DNA from: Lachnospiraceae bacterium M18-1
Lineage (GTDB): Bacteria; Bacillota; Clostridia; Lachnospirales; Lachnospiraceae
Reading direction: 5' to 3'
Length of the DNA stretch: 64,000 nt
NCBI GenBank assembly: GCA_000403295.2
Contig: KE159610.1
Span: forward strand, 1-64,000
Position numbers and translations under genes: made by a program. The stretch's first letter is position 1, and every line of letters begins with the position of its first letter. The notes under the pieces were generated by a model, which saw only the letters and a list, made by a program, of their open reading frames with translations, was not told where the DNA came from and did not search any database. Shown piece by piece: positions 48,158 through 56,701 of this stretch.

Positions 48158-49004
48158 TCTCTGATTCCTCCTTGTTTTTCGGTGGAAGCACGAAACGCTG
48201 CGTCGGGTAGCCATATTCCACAAGCAGTTCCCGTTCTGCAAATCCAAGACGGCGGTATTCTTCCCGCCAGCCCGTATCTGCCTTATCGCCTGCACGGTAT
48301 GTCGTCAACGTAATCTCTTTCCCATAAAGCAACTCGTCTGCCAGCTTATCAAGGAACAGCTTTGTAATGCCGAGATGCCGATACTGCGGATGGACAGCCA
48401 GAAAGTCTATGCTGCCTGTGTCGGGCGAAAAACCCATCACGCCAATAGCCATATCGCCATCCCGCAATATCAGAGCCTTTTTATCCGCAATATACTGATG
48501 CAGGTTTGCGGTGTAATCTCCCTTATCCAGACATGGATAGCCGTCAACCGTGAGGCTTACCAGTTCCATCCAGTCATCCGCATCTTCGGGCGTGGCAAAT
48601 TTTATATTGTCTTTTGTCAAATCCATTTTTACAAGCTCCTCCTTCAGATAGATTTCAAACTGTAACGGGTAAAAATTTTCCGTTTCCCGAAATTCCGCAG
48701 GGGAAGCCTTATACATCGCCTTAAAAATATCTGTAAATGCCTGCTGGCTTTCATACCCGCTCATAAGGGCAATCTCGATAATCGGTTTTGCAGAAAACAC
48801 CAGAAGTTTTGCCGCTTCTGTAAGCTGCCGCCGTTTTGCGTAGTCGTGGATAGTCAAGCCGACGGCCTTTGTAAAAATCCGATGCAGGTGGTATTTGGAA
48901 TAGTGCAGCGCCGATGCCACCATATCTAAATCCATCTTTTCATGCAGATGTTCTTCGGTATAGCGGATAGCCTGTGAAACAATGCGTACTGTCTGACCTT
49001 GCAT
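48117..49004 (-). CDS. AraC-type regulator fused to a GNAT domain
   Basis: About 295 residues from ATG 49004 (MQGQTVRIVSQAIRYTEEHL), with AAAGGAGGTCGCAAA before it. Residues 1-105 hold two HTH motifs of AraC/XylS type (MVASALHYSKYHLHRIFTK; IAYMSGYESQQAF-like segment). Residues 130-280 are GNAT-like (IDFLAVHPQYRHLGITKLFL). Probably senses a ligand through the acetyltransferase-like domain and controls the following MATE gene. Confidence 0.87.
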   Translation of the reverse strand: MQGQTVRIVSQAIRYTEEHLHEKMDLDMVASALHYSKYHLHRIFTKAVGLTIHDYAKRRQLTEAAKLLVFSAKPIIEIALMSGYESQQAFTDIFKAMYKASPAEFRETENFYPLQFEIYLKEELVKMDLTKDNIKFATPEDADDWMELVSLTVDGYPCLDKGDYTANLHQYIADKKALILRDGDMAIGVMGFSPDTGSIDFLAVHPQYRHLGITKLFLDKLADELLYGKEITLTTYRAGDKADTGWREEYRRLGFAERELLVEYGYPTQRFVLPPKNKEESENDRSTEKPVSREL

Positions 49005-49142
49005 TTTGCGACCTCCTTTCCTCGTTTTCACCCACATTTTTTAAACATTACGAAATGTCAAAGCGGGGGTTCAATGAGATATTGTAGCACAAGGAGTTTC
49101 CTTTCTTTTCATCATTCTTGCTATGTTTTAAACCATCTACAT

Positions 49143-49670
49143 TTACAGCAGTTCTTCTTTCAATGCCCTTATCCATTCTTCTATTGCCTGCACTAATCGA
49201 AATTGCTGATGTAGAACCGCCATGCCCGTAGCAGGAATATCGGGGGCGTTTTCTTTTAAGTCCATATTCTCCTCAAGATAGGATTTCAGCACATTGATAT
49301 TGCTCTCAATGTTATCCAGACATTCCCTCTGCTGTTCCTTTTCCATACTTTCTAAATTAACGATAACCGCATTAAAATCCAAGAATATGTGAATCGGCTT
49401 GCAGGATATTTCAAGCATCAGTTTCTCAAATTCCTCATTTCCTGCATCCGTCAAGGAATATATCGCCTTTTCGGGCATTTTTCCCTCTTTCTCCGTGCGG
49501 CTTGTAATAAGCCCCTTTTCTTCCAACTGGATAACCTTTTTATAGATGGATGGTGTGCTGATTTTTACCCATTTTGAAATGTTGCGGTATTCCACCAGTT
49601 TCTGAATATCATATGCACTCAAGGATTCCCGCTTCAACATTCCCAATACAATCAAATCAATGGTCGCCAT
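49143..49670 (-). CDS. PadR-family repressor of the divergent MATE gene
   Basis: A 175-residue PadR protein (MATIDLIVLGMLKRESLSAY; DIQKLVEYRNISKWVKISTP) with an N-terminal winged helix and a C-terminal helical dimer region. It is divergent from the MATE gene at 49794, with inverted-repeat operators between. By analogy with drug-responsive PadR proteins (LmrR type), ligand binding would release repression. Confidence 0.9.
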   Translation of the reverse strand: MATIDLIVLGMLKRESLSAYDIQKLVEYRNISKWVKISTPSIYKKVIQLEEKGLITSRTEKEGKMPEKAIYSLTDAGNEEFEKLMLEISCKPIHIFLDFNAVIVNLESMEKEQQRECLDNIESNINVLKSYLEENMDLKENAPDIPATGMAVLHQQFRLVQAIEEWIRALKEELL

Positions 49671-49691
49671 TTAAAATCCCTCCTTTTTCTA

Positions 49692-49777
49692 TTGACAACT
49701 ACTATAAATTATAGTATTATAATTCCCGCAACACAATTACTGTATTTTATAGTAGTATAAACAATACTATTTGTCAA
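49692..49777. promoter_or_regulatory. Face-to-face promoters with PadR operators
   Basis: Plus promoter for MATE: TTGACA (49692-49697)-17-TATTAT (49715-49720), with the palindrome ACTATAA-A-TTATAGT (49701-49715) in its spacer. Minus promoter for padR: TTGACA (49777-49772)-17-TACTAT (49754-49749), with ATAGTA ... TACTAT (49749-49770) over it. Each promoter has an operator in the spacer, as expected for autorepression. Confidence 0.8.
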
Positions 49778-49793
49778 GAGAAAGGAGTTCAAA

Positions 49794-51173
49794 ATGAACA
49801 GTCAAAGTAAAAAGATGGAGCTGCTCGGCAGCACATCCATACCAAAAGCACTTTTAGCAATGGGCATCCCAACAATGATTGGCATGTTGGTAAATGCTTT
49901 CTACAACCTTGTTGACGCATATTTCGTCGGCGGATTAGGGGAAAGCCAAATGGGGGCAATCTCCGTGGTCTATCCGCTCGGACAGGTCGTTGTCGGTCTT
50001 GGTCTGCTGTTTGGAAACGGTGCGGCTTCTTACATTTCCCGATTGTTAGGTCGTGGGGATAAGGAAAATGCGGATAAAGTGGCAAGTACCGCTTTATACA
50101 GCAGCGTATCCGTAGGGGCGGTCATCATTATCATTTCTATGGTGTTCCTGCATCCCATACTGAAGCTCTTGGGGGCAACCGACAGCATCCTGCCTTATGC
50201 CGCCACATACGCAGGCATTTACATTGTTTCCTGCATCTTCAATGTATTCAATGTCACGATGAATAACATTGTGACTAGCGAGGGGGCTGCTAAAACAACC
50301 ATGTGTGCCTTGCTGACGGGTGCAGTACTCAATATCGCCTTAGACCCGCTGTTTATCTATGTGTTTGATTTAGGCGTAGCGGGAGCGGCGATAGCGACCG
50401 CAATCTCACAAGTCGTTTCAACCTGCGTATATCTGACCTATATTTTTCGGAAAAAAAGCGTATTCCGTTTTCGGGTTAAGGACTGCACATATACAAAAGA
50501 AACCATGTCTGAGATTTTCAAAATCGGCATCCCGACATTGGTATTCCAGATTTTAACGAGTGTGTCCATTTCCTTAATCAACAATGCCGCTGGCGATTAC
50601 GGGGACTCTGCCATAGCAGGCATGGGCGTTGTTACCCGCCTTATTTCAATGGGCAGCTTGTCCGTATTCGGGTTCATCAAAGGCTTTCAGCCCATTGCAG
50701 GGTACAGTTATGGTGCGAAAAAGTTTGACCGTCTGCGTGAAGCAATCAAGACTTCCATCCTATGGTCTACGGTTTTCTGTGTGATTTTCGGTGTGATACT
50801 GGCTCTGTTCCCTACAGCTATCGTTTCCCAATTCACAAAGGGCGATGCCGAGATGATTCGCATCGGTGCAGCGTCTTTAAGGGCAAACGGCATTTCCATC
50901 ATGCTCTTTGGATTTTATACGGTGTATTCTTCCCTGTTCCTTGCTTTGGGAAAAGGCAGAGAGGGCTTTATCCTCGGAGCTTGCAGGCAGGGGATTTGCT
51001 TTATCCCTGTTATCCTGCTTCTTCCGATGGTCTGGGGGCTAAATGGAATTATGTACGCCCAGCCGATTGCCGATGTGCTTTCCGCAGTCATAACGGTATT
51101 CATGGCGATACCGCTCCACAAAAAGCTGAATGAGATGCAGAGAAAAACTGCTGAAATAAGCCCAAACAACTAA
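49794..51173 (+). CDS. MATE-family multidrug efflux pump
   Basis: A 459-residue pump (MNSQSKKMELLGSTSIPKAL) with twelve predicted membrane segments and markers ALLAMGIPTMIGMLVNAFYN, LVDAYFVGGLGESQMGAISV and IVTSEGAAKTTMCALLTGA. Controlled by the divergent PadR gene. AGAAAGGAGTTCAAA precedes the ATG. It differs clearly from the pump at 46817-48157, so it is a second specificity rather than a duplicate. Confidence 0.92.
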   Translation: MNSQSKKMELLGSTSIPKALLAMGIPTMIGMLVNAFYNLVDAYFVGGLGESQMGAISVVYPLGQVVVGLGLLFGNGAASYISRLLGRGDKENADKVASTALYSSVSVGAVIIIISMVFLHPILKLLGATDSILPYAATYAGIYIVSCIFNVFNVTMNNIVTSEGAAKTTMCALLTGAVLNIALDPLFIYVFDLGVAGAAIATAISQVVSTCVYLTYIFRKKSVFRFRVKDCTYTKETMSEIFKIGIPTLVFQILTSVSISLINNAAGDYGDSAIAGMGVVTRLISMGSLSVFGFIKGFQPIAGYSYGAKKFDRLREAIKTSILWSTVFCVIFGVILALFPTAIVSQFTKGDAEMIRIGAASLRANGISIMLFGFYTVYSSLFLALGKGREGFILGACRQGICFIPVILLLPMVWGLNGIMYAQPIADVLSAVITVFMAIPLHKKLNEMQRKTAEISPNN

Positions 51174-51194
51174 ATATCTTTTCTTTCTAACAAA

Positions 51195-51256
51195 CAGAGC
51201 CGATGAGCTGTGAGTTTTCCCACAAGTTCATCGGCTCTGCATCTGTGTGTCTGGCT
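51195..51256 (-). repeat. Cargo-end hairpin repeat, copy 2
   Basis: AGAGCCGATGAGCT pairs with AGTTCATCGGCTCT around GTGAGTTTTCCCACA. It matches copy 1 at 46051-46112 with stem changes partly compensated. The KTR gene's last codons lie in it. Confidence 0.6.
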
Positions 51257-51416
51257 CTTTGATGACTGTTATTTTTAAATTTTTCGCTTCAATCAATGTT
51301 TCCTGCTTGCATTTCGGGCAGTACAATGGATAATTTATCAATACCGTATCTTCCCTAATCCTGTCACGGGTCTTATTAGAACAAATTGGGCAGCGCACCC
51401 ATTCTCTTGCTATCAT
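51228..51416 (-). CDS. Cysteine-rich KTR-domain protein, copy 2
   Basis: A 62-residue zinc-binding protein (MIAREWVRCPICSNKTRDRI; YPLYCPKCKQETLIEAKNL), paralogue of the one at 46615-46797. Its C-terminus is encoded by the hairpin repeat. Function unknown; a frequent partner of resistance genes in these elements. Confidence 0.83.
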   Translation of the reverse strand: MIAREWVRCPICSNKTRDRIREDTVLINYPLYCPKCKQETLIEAKNLKITVIKEPDTQMQSR

Positions 51417-51423
51417 CAGAACA

Positions 51424-51840
51424 TTACCTCCCTCTGTGCTTTGCTTTTTTCTTTTCCTGCCGCAGAGCGAATTGCCGCTCTTTCTCTGCTTCTTTCTGTT
51501 CTCTGGACTTCACTTTCCGTTCCAGTTTCCCTTGTTCATGTTGGAGCTTTAAGGCTTGTTGGGCTTTCGTTCCAATGCCCTTGTTTTCCAATTGGCTGTT
51601 GATTTCCCTCTGCATACGCTTGGGATTGATTTTTCGTTCTTCGATTTTTTCTGTTTTAACTGGTGGGCTGAATTTTAGCTTATGCCAGTTTTTGAGCAGA
51701 AAATCATACACTTCATAATCTTTCGGCTCTACGCCGAACGTAATCTTACAAACCTCATATTTGTCACCGTCTATACGCTCAAACAATCCAATCCAAAAGG
51801 GATTTTCAAACAGAATTGTCAAGCTGCTTTTCATTGCCAT
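51424..51840 (-). CDS. yjdF: YjdF-family protein (DUF2992)
   Basis: About 138 residues from ATG 51840 (MAMKSSLTILFENPFWIGLF), with AAAGGGAG upstream. ERIDGDKYEVCKITFGVEPK and DYEVYDFLLKNWHKLKFS are family marks; the C-terminal half is a charged helix. YjdF genes in Firmicutes are often regulated by azaaromatic compounds; the protein's role is uncertain. It is coupled to the PadR gene upstream (5-bp gap). Confidence 0.87.
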   Translation of the reverse strand: MAMKSSLTILFENPFWIGLFERIDGDKYEVCKITFGVEPKDYEVYDFLLKNWHKLKFSPPVKTEKIEERKINPKRMQREINSQLENKGIGTKAQQALKLQHEQGKLERKVKSREQKEAEKERQFALRQEKKKAKHRGR

Positions 51841-51844
51841 ACCA

Positions 51845-52369
51845 TCAACTCCCTTTAAACTGGTTTTCAAATTTATCAAGCCATTCTAACAGGGATTGGT
51901 ATAACAAACGCTGCTGTTCAAAAATCGCTTTCCCACCCAATGGAATATCTGGATAGCTGGCGGCATATTCGTCAATGGATTTTGCTGAAGCCGTAAGATT
52001 GTCCCGCAGCTTCTTTATCAAATCCATTGCTTTTTCCCTTTCCATTTTGTTTAAGTTTGTAATGACAACATTGAAGTCAAACAGCAATGGGACTTTCTGG
52101 CTTGCGTAAGTTTCCATAAGCTGCCCAAAATACGCCCGTCCCTTATCCGTGATGGAATAAACCGCTTTATCAGCGAATTTATCCCCTTTCACAATACTGC
52201 TCTCTAAATAGCCCTGCTCATCCATTTGAAGCACTTTCCGATAAATGGACGGGACGCTAATCTTTGTCCATCTTGAAAGATGATGGTATTCCACATCTTT
52301 CTGGATGTCGTATGCACTCTGCGGTTTCTCCATAACAATTCCGAGAATCACCAAATCTATGGATGACAT
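51845..52369 (-). CDS. PadR-family repressor, second
   Basis: About 174 residues from ATG 52369 (MSSIDLVILGIVMEKPQSAY), GGAGGTGAGAAT upstream. Winged-helix region YDIQKDVEYHHLSRWTKISV and a helical C-terminus. Its own promoter is covered by a 17-bp inverted repeat (52384-52421), so autorepression is likely. Cotranscribed with yjdF. Confidence 0.9.
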   Translation of the reverse strand: MSSIDLVILGIVMEKPQSAYDIQKDVEYHHLSRWTKISVPSIYRKVLQMDEQGYLESSIVKGDKFADKAVYSITDKGRAYFGQLMETYASQKVPLLFDFNVVITNLNKMEREKAMDLIKKLRDNLTASAKSIDEYAASYPDIPLGGKAIFEQQRLLYQSLLEWLDKFENQFKGS

Positions 52370-52383
52370 ATTCTCACCTCCGT

Positions 52384-52426
52384 TTTTACTATCATCAATA
52401 TTACTATTGATAATAGTAAAAGTCAA
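52384..52426 (-). promoter_or_regulatory. Promoter and operator of the second PadR gene
   Basis: Arms TTTTACTATCATCAATA (52384-52400) and TATTGATAATAGTAAAA (52405-52421) match at 16 of 17 positions. The minus promoter TTGACT (52426-52421)-17-TAATAT (52403-52398) lies within it. Confidence 0.8.
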
Positions 52427-52465
52427 GAGATATTTCCTTTTTAGCTATCATCCATTCTATTACGC

Positions 52466-53092
52466 CTATTCCAATTGTTCCAAGCAGCCTGCTTGTATCG
52501 CTCTAATATTCAAAGCAATCTTTTCTTCCGACCAGTCCCACCATCTCATTTTAAGCAACTGTTCTATTTTTTCATCTGAAAAACGTCTTTTTATTGGTTT
52601 TGCAGGGACGCCGCCCACAATAGTATAAGGCGGCACATCTTTCGTGACAACCGCACGAGTTCCAATAACTGCTCCATCCCCAACCGTCACGCCTGCTAAA
52701 ATAACCGCTTCATACCCAATCCATACATCATTCCCGATGTTTATATCCCCTTTATTATCCCATGCTTCTGTGACACTCTTTTTCTCAAGCCCCCATTCTT
52801 CAAAAAACAACGGAAACGGATAGGTGGATAAGGAAGCCATCGTATGGTTTGCGCTGTTGAAAAGAAATTTTGCCCCGCAAGCAATAGAACAGAATTTTCC
52901 AATCTTGAGCTTATCGTGATTGATTGGATAATGGTACAGTACATTATTCCTCTCAAATTCCGCAGGGTCACTTACAAAATCGTTATACATCGTATAATCG
53001 CCAATCTCAATATTTGGATTAGTAACCACGTTTTTTAAATAGATAGTCTGTGTATCCCCTGTCCTCGGAAATATTTTTTGTAAATCTGCCAT
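52466..53092 (-). CDS. Xenobiotic (Vat/CatB-like) acetyltransferase
   Basis: A 208-residue left-handed beta-helix acetyltransferase. [20 protein letters not shown], the catalytic His in [14 protein letters not shown], and hexapeptide repeats [20 protein letters not shown] and [14 protein letters not shown] are characteristic. Family members inactivate streptogramin A or chloramphenicol; which substrate applies here is not decided. GAGGAGAACAAG precedes the ATG. Confidence 0.88.
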   Translation of the reverse strand: MADLQKIFPRTGDTQTIYLKNVVTNPNIEIGDYTMYNDFVSDPAEFERNNVLYHYPINHDKLKIGKFCSIACGAKFLFNSANHTMASLSTYPFPLFFEEWGLEKKSVTEAWDNKGDINIGNDVWIGYEAVILAGVTVGDGAVIGTRAVVTKDVPPYTIVGGVPAKPIKRRFSDEKIEQLLKMRWWDWSEEKIALNIRAIQAGCLEQLE

Positions 53093-53223
53093 CTTGTTCT
53101 CCTCCTGTCAATACATAATACACCGTAATTTTACCCTTTCGTTGATACATCCTCAATACATAGAATGATGCAGAAATAATCAGTATAAAAGAGAGCCGCC
53201 ATTGATACAGCAGCCCTCTCCAA

Positions 53224-53487
53224 TTATTTCTGATATATTATTTTTCTTATAGCATATATCGAAAGATAATATTTGTCCGCAAGTTTCTCAATAGAAACAC
53301 CTCTGCGGTATTCTTCAATGATAGCTTTATTGCGCCTTTCAAGTTCTTTCCGATAACCAGACAATTCACCCCAAGATTTATGCTGTTCGTTCTTAACTGG
53401 AATATAAATATATCCTGCTTGGACATATTTTTGTAATTCCTCAATCAGCATGTCGGGGAGAATGTCATTTGCATTCACATATTTCAT
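53224..53487 (-). CDS. CD3324-family HTH protein
   Basis: An 87-residue protein (MKYVNANDILPDMLIEELQK). YVQAGYIYIPVKNEQHKSWG precedes a helix-turn-helix (SIEKLADKYYLSIYAIRKII). Such Mor-like small regulators are common beside resistance genes in Clostridia elements. GAATCAAGGAGGAAGCCTGCGT precedes the ATG. Confidence 0.83.
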   Translation of the reverse strand: MKYVNANDILPDMLIEELQKYVQAGYIYIPVKNEQHKSWGELSGYRKELERRNKAIIEEYRRGVSIEKLADKYYLSIYAIRKIIYQK

Positions 53488-53557
53488 ACGCAGGCTTCCT
53501 CCTTGATTCTCCTAAAGACCACATGAAATGTGTATTTTTAGGTTCTAACGTCAAGCA

Positions 53558-53628
53558 GCAAAGCCAGATATTTTATATCAGCGACTTATATTTCTCCATG
53601 CAAATGTCGCTTATTACACTGGCTTTGC
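53558..53628. other. Nested hairpin in a 440-bp intergenic region
   Basis: Outer arms GCAAAGCCAG (53558-53567) and CTGGCTTTGC (53619-53628) are perfect; inner arms AGCGAC (53580-53585) and GTCGCT (53606-53611) are too. The rest of 53488-53927 is AT-rich with no supported gene. It could be a bidirectional terminator or a regulatory RNA. Confidence 0.5.
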
Positions 53629-53927
53629 ATGGAGTAAACCTTTATTTTTTCTTTTTTTATTCCTACACATAATATCCTCCAAACGATAGCTTCACATCAA
53701 AGTATCAAATAAACTTTTTCTTCTCATATTCCCTTTCATCATTTTTCGATATGAAATAGGACTTTTTGTATTATAGCACTTTTTATATTTAAACTCAATA
53801 ATCCAATGCTACTTGTTCTCCAATATAGCATTTGTAGTTCCTATACATAGAGATTCTATCTCGTTTAATGAGAACTTCTATCTCTGTAAAATGTAACATA
53901 ACAAATTTCAGAATAGGCGGTGGACAT

Positions 53928-54299
53928 ATGGAAATGGAAAAAAACAAGAAAAACAGATACGGATTTGACTTTACTCCGATAGGGCTTGACATCAAAACTT
54001 TTCGTGAAGCCCAAAAGATAACACGGGAGAAATTAGCGGAAACGCTTGATATTTCGCCACGGCATCTCCAAGCAATCGAACTGGAAGGGAAACATCCAAG
54101 CCTCGGTCTTTTGGCATATATCGCAACAATATTCGATATGCCTATCGACCCGTACATATTTCCAGAAAAAGCAGATACCAAAAGTGCCATGCGGAAACGC
54201 CTAGATGTGATTTTGGATAAACTGAACGACAGAGATTTATCCATTCTCGAAGCGACCGCAATCGCCTTATGTAAGGCAAAAGAGCAGCCAGAGGATTGA
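53928..54299 (+). CDS. XRE-family regulator of the ICE
   Basis: About 123 residues from ATG 53928 (MEMEKNKKNRYGFDFTPIGL). HTH at KTFREAQKITREKLAETLDI and SPRHLQAIELEGKHPSLGLL; the C-terminal helix (DLSILEATAIALCKAKEQPE) is common in this ICE regulator family. GGCGGTGGACAT precedes the ATG. It normally sits before the conjugation genes; the RIT element now separates them. Confidence 0.87.
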   Translation: MEMEKNKKNRYGFDFTPIGLDIKTFREAQKITREKLAETLDISPRHLQAIELEGKHPSLGLLAYIATIFDMPIDPYIFPEKADTKSAMRKRLDVILDKLNDRDLSILEATAIALCKAKEQPED

Positions 54300-54345
54300 C
54301 CTCTGGTTTTTCTTTCACCCATTCTATCATCAATAGGCAGGGCAT

Positions 54346-54375
54346 CCTTATGTAGAGAAAGCACTTATGTAAAGA
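54346..54375 (+). repeat. RIT left inverted repeat
   Basis: CCTTATGTAGAGAAAG followed by CACTTATGTAAAGA. It matches the complement of 57771-57800 at the first 16 bases and most of the rest. Confidence 0.82.
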
Positions 54376-54381
54376 GAATGG

Positions 54382-54421
54382 GTAAATCTTTCATAATACC
54401 GAGAGATTTACCCATTTTTAT
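54382..54421 (+). terminator. Terminator inside the RIT left end
   Basis: GGGTAAATCT and AGATTTACCC pair perfectly and are followed by ATTTTTATA on the plus strand. It would block read-through from the ICE regulator into the recombinases. Confidence 0.75.
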
Positions 54422-54492
54422 ATATCAAAACTTTACATAACACATAGGCAGTTCATCTCCTGACGATATACTTGGCACAGGAGGTGTTCAAA

Positions 54493-55725
54493 ATGGAAAC
54501 TAAAAAAATCACGAACCTTGAGGAACTAATTAACCAAACAAAACAGAACCTGAAAGACACAGGATACAGCTCAACGTCCCTCTGCGTGCATGGGAAAATA
54601 TGGAGAGAGCTTTCCGAATATCTTTCCTCTAAAGGGATTGCATCCTATGCGCCAGTAAATGGTCTGGATTACCTGCATTACAAAATCAATTATCCAGAAA
54701 TCCTTGAAAGAACCCTTACGCATGACGAACGGGATTTCATCAGAGCCATCCGTTTCCTTAACGAATATCAGGAAAACGGCGCAATCCCTTCAGCCCTTCC
54801 ACGCAGGCGTATCATATGGGACAGCGAAACAGAAAGCCTGCGGGAAGAGTTTGAAGTTTTCTGCCAGGAAAACCTGAACAGCAGGTCAACTGTAAAATCA
54901 CGGATGTATGCTGCAAGCCGTTTTATGCAGGTTGTCCTTATTGACAAACAGGTAAAAGTTGAAAAAATCGATGCTAAAACCATATCAGAGTACGCCGCTG
55001 GACTAAGCGGCTACTCAAAAGCCACTGCAACCGTCCATTTGGCAGGGCTGCGCTTTTTCTTCCGCTTTCTTTATGAAAAAGGATATGTTAAGGCAGATGT
55101 TTCCCCCTTTGTGCCACGGCTTCATGGCGCGACTGGCGAAAAAATACCGCATATCCTCAGTGAAGATGATGTCAGGAAACTCCTTGCTTCCATCGACAGG
55201 GGGAACCCGATTGGGAAAAGGAATTACGCAATCCTCTTAATGGCGGCGCTGCTCGGAATGCGTGACAGCGACATCACGAACCTTACCTTTTCCAATCTGG
55301 ACTGGGAGAAAAACTGCATTACATTTTTTCAAAAAAAGACCAGCCGCATGGTAAAGCTCCCATTACTGCCAGCAGTAGGCGATGCGTTGGTTGACTACCT
55401 TAAATATGGCAGGCCGCAGACTGACAGCAGCTATGTGTTTGTCAAGCATAAAGCCCCGTTTGAAAAAGCTGTGTCTTTTTATTGTGTCATGTCTGTATGT
55501 ATCAGCAACGCAGGCATCAGCGTGGGAAAAAACGTCAGCCATGGGCTGCATATACTCCGCCACACACTGGCGAGTGAGCTGGTGCGGCAAGGGGAAGCAT
55601 ACAGCACGGTATCGGCAATCCTCGGGCACTCTGGAATCGGCTCAACGGACGCCTACACCCATATAGACCTTGACGGGCTGCTTAAATGTGCATTGGAACT
55701 TCAGGAGGTGACGGCACATGAATGA
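54493..55725 (+). CDS. RIT tyrosine recombinase A
   Basis: About 410 residues from ATG 54493 (METKKITNLEELINQTKQNL) with CAGGAGGTGTTCAAA before it. Core-binding domain to about 190, catalytic domain with Arg in LLGMRDSDITN, HGLHILRHTLASEL and GHSGIGSTDAYTH (Tyr). First of three recombinases that act together at the element ends. Confidence 0.92.
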   Translation: METKKITNLEELINQTKQNLKDTGYSSTSLCVHGKIWRELSEYLSSKGIASYAPVNGLDYLHYKINYPEILERTLTHDERDFIRAIRFLNEYQENGAIPSALPRRRIIWDSETESLREEFEVFCQENLNSRSTVKSRMYAASRFMQVVLIDKQVKVEKIDAKTISEYAAGLSGYSKATATVHLAGLRFFFRFLYEKGYVKADVSPFVPRLHGATGEKIPHILSEDDVRKLLASIDRGNPIGKRNYAILLMAALLGMRDSDITNLTFSNLDWEKNCITFFQKKTSRMVKLPLLPAVGDALVDYLKYGRPQTDSSYVFVKHKAPFEKAVSFYCVMSVCISNAGISVGKNVSHGLHILRHTLASELVRQGEAYSTVSAILGHSGIGSTDAYTHIDLDGLLKCALELQEVTAHE

Positions 55726-56701
55726 ATATATCGGAAAGCTGTGCTTTGAAAGCCAGTTTGCGCAGGAACTCACAGGCTTTATCCGTGAAAAGCAGGGGCT
55801 TGGAAACAAATACATATGCGAGATGCGGAATTTATGGCACTTTGACAAGTTTGTGAAAGAGAACGGCTTTCAGGAAAATACCATTACAAAAGAAATATTT
55901 GAAGCATGGACTTCCAAACGTATTTATGAAAGGGATAAAACCTGCGAAAACCGGCGGAATACTTTCAGACAGCTCTGCCAGTACATTGTAAGGTCTGGCG
56001 GGGACGCTTATGTGCCGCCCGCTATGGCACGGTTAAGGACAGACAGGACATACCGCCCGCACATATTTACAAATGAGGAATTACGGAAATTTCTTGATGC
56101 AGCCCGTGAAATGGAACGCTCTGAAAAAAGGCGGAAAGTTTTCTATATGCTTTTTTCTCTGCTCATATGTACGGGGATGCGGCTTGGGGAAGCGTTGAAT
56201 CTGGAAAAAAGCGATATATCTTTTTACAATGGCCATGCCGTAATCTCCATAAGGGAAGCTAAATTCAATAAAGAGAGAAAAATACCACTGGCCGAAGAAA
56301 TGACAGCCCAATTCAAAGAATACCTTCAAGAAACCGCCCTTCTTTTTCCAGACAGCACGGCGGTCTTTCCTGCCGGGCACGGACAGGCGTATTCAGAACA
56401 CGAAGTATATGTGACATTCCGCAAAGCGCTCTGGAAAGCGGGAATCTCCCATGGAGGCGCAGGGAAAGGGCCAAGGGTGCATGATTTCAGGCACACATTC
56501 GCAGTAAAGTCACTCCGCAAACTTGTCCTGCATGGTGAAAATATCATGGCAGTAATGCCGCTGCTCTGCCAGTATCTCGGCCATAAAAACACATCGTCCA
56601 CACAAACATACCTACAGTTTACAGCAGATATGTTCCCTCATGTAATAACTGCCGTAGAATCGTCTTTTGGGGAAATCGTCCCTAGAATGGAGGAAGAATG
56701 A
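55718..56701 (+). CDS. RIT tyrosine recombinase B
   Basis: A 327-residue recombinase overlapping A by 8 bp. Catalytic Arg in TGMRLGEALNLEK, VHDFRHTFAVKSL and GHKNTSSTQTYLQF (Tyr). AGGAGGTGACGGCAC precedes the ATG at 55718. Same family as A and C but divergent. Confidence 0.92.
   Translation: MNEYIGKLCFESQFAQELTGFIREKQGLGNKYICEMRNLWHFDKFVKENGFQENTITKEIFEAWTSKRIYERDKTCENRRNTFRQLCQYIVRSGGDAYVPPAMARLRTDRTYRPHIFTNEELRKFLDAAREMERSEKRRKVFYMLFSLLICTGMRLGEALNLEKSDISFYNGHAVISIREAKFNKERKIPLAEEMTAQFKEYLQETALLFPDSTAVFPAGHGQAYSEHEVYVTFRKALWKAGISHGGAGKGPRVHDFRHTFAVKSLRKLVLHGENIMAVMPLLCQYLGHKNTSSTQTYLQFTADMFPHVITAVESSFGEIVPRMEEE

Noticed and set aside
53795..54364. Minus-strand 189-residue frame opposite the XRE gene
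   Set aside because: Antisense of a clear HTH gene with a good ribosome site.
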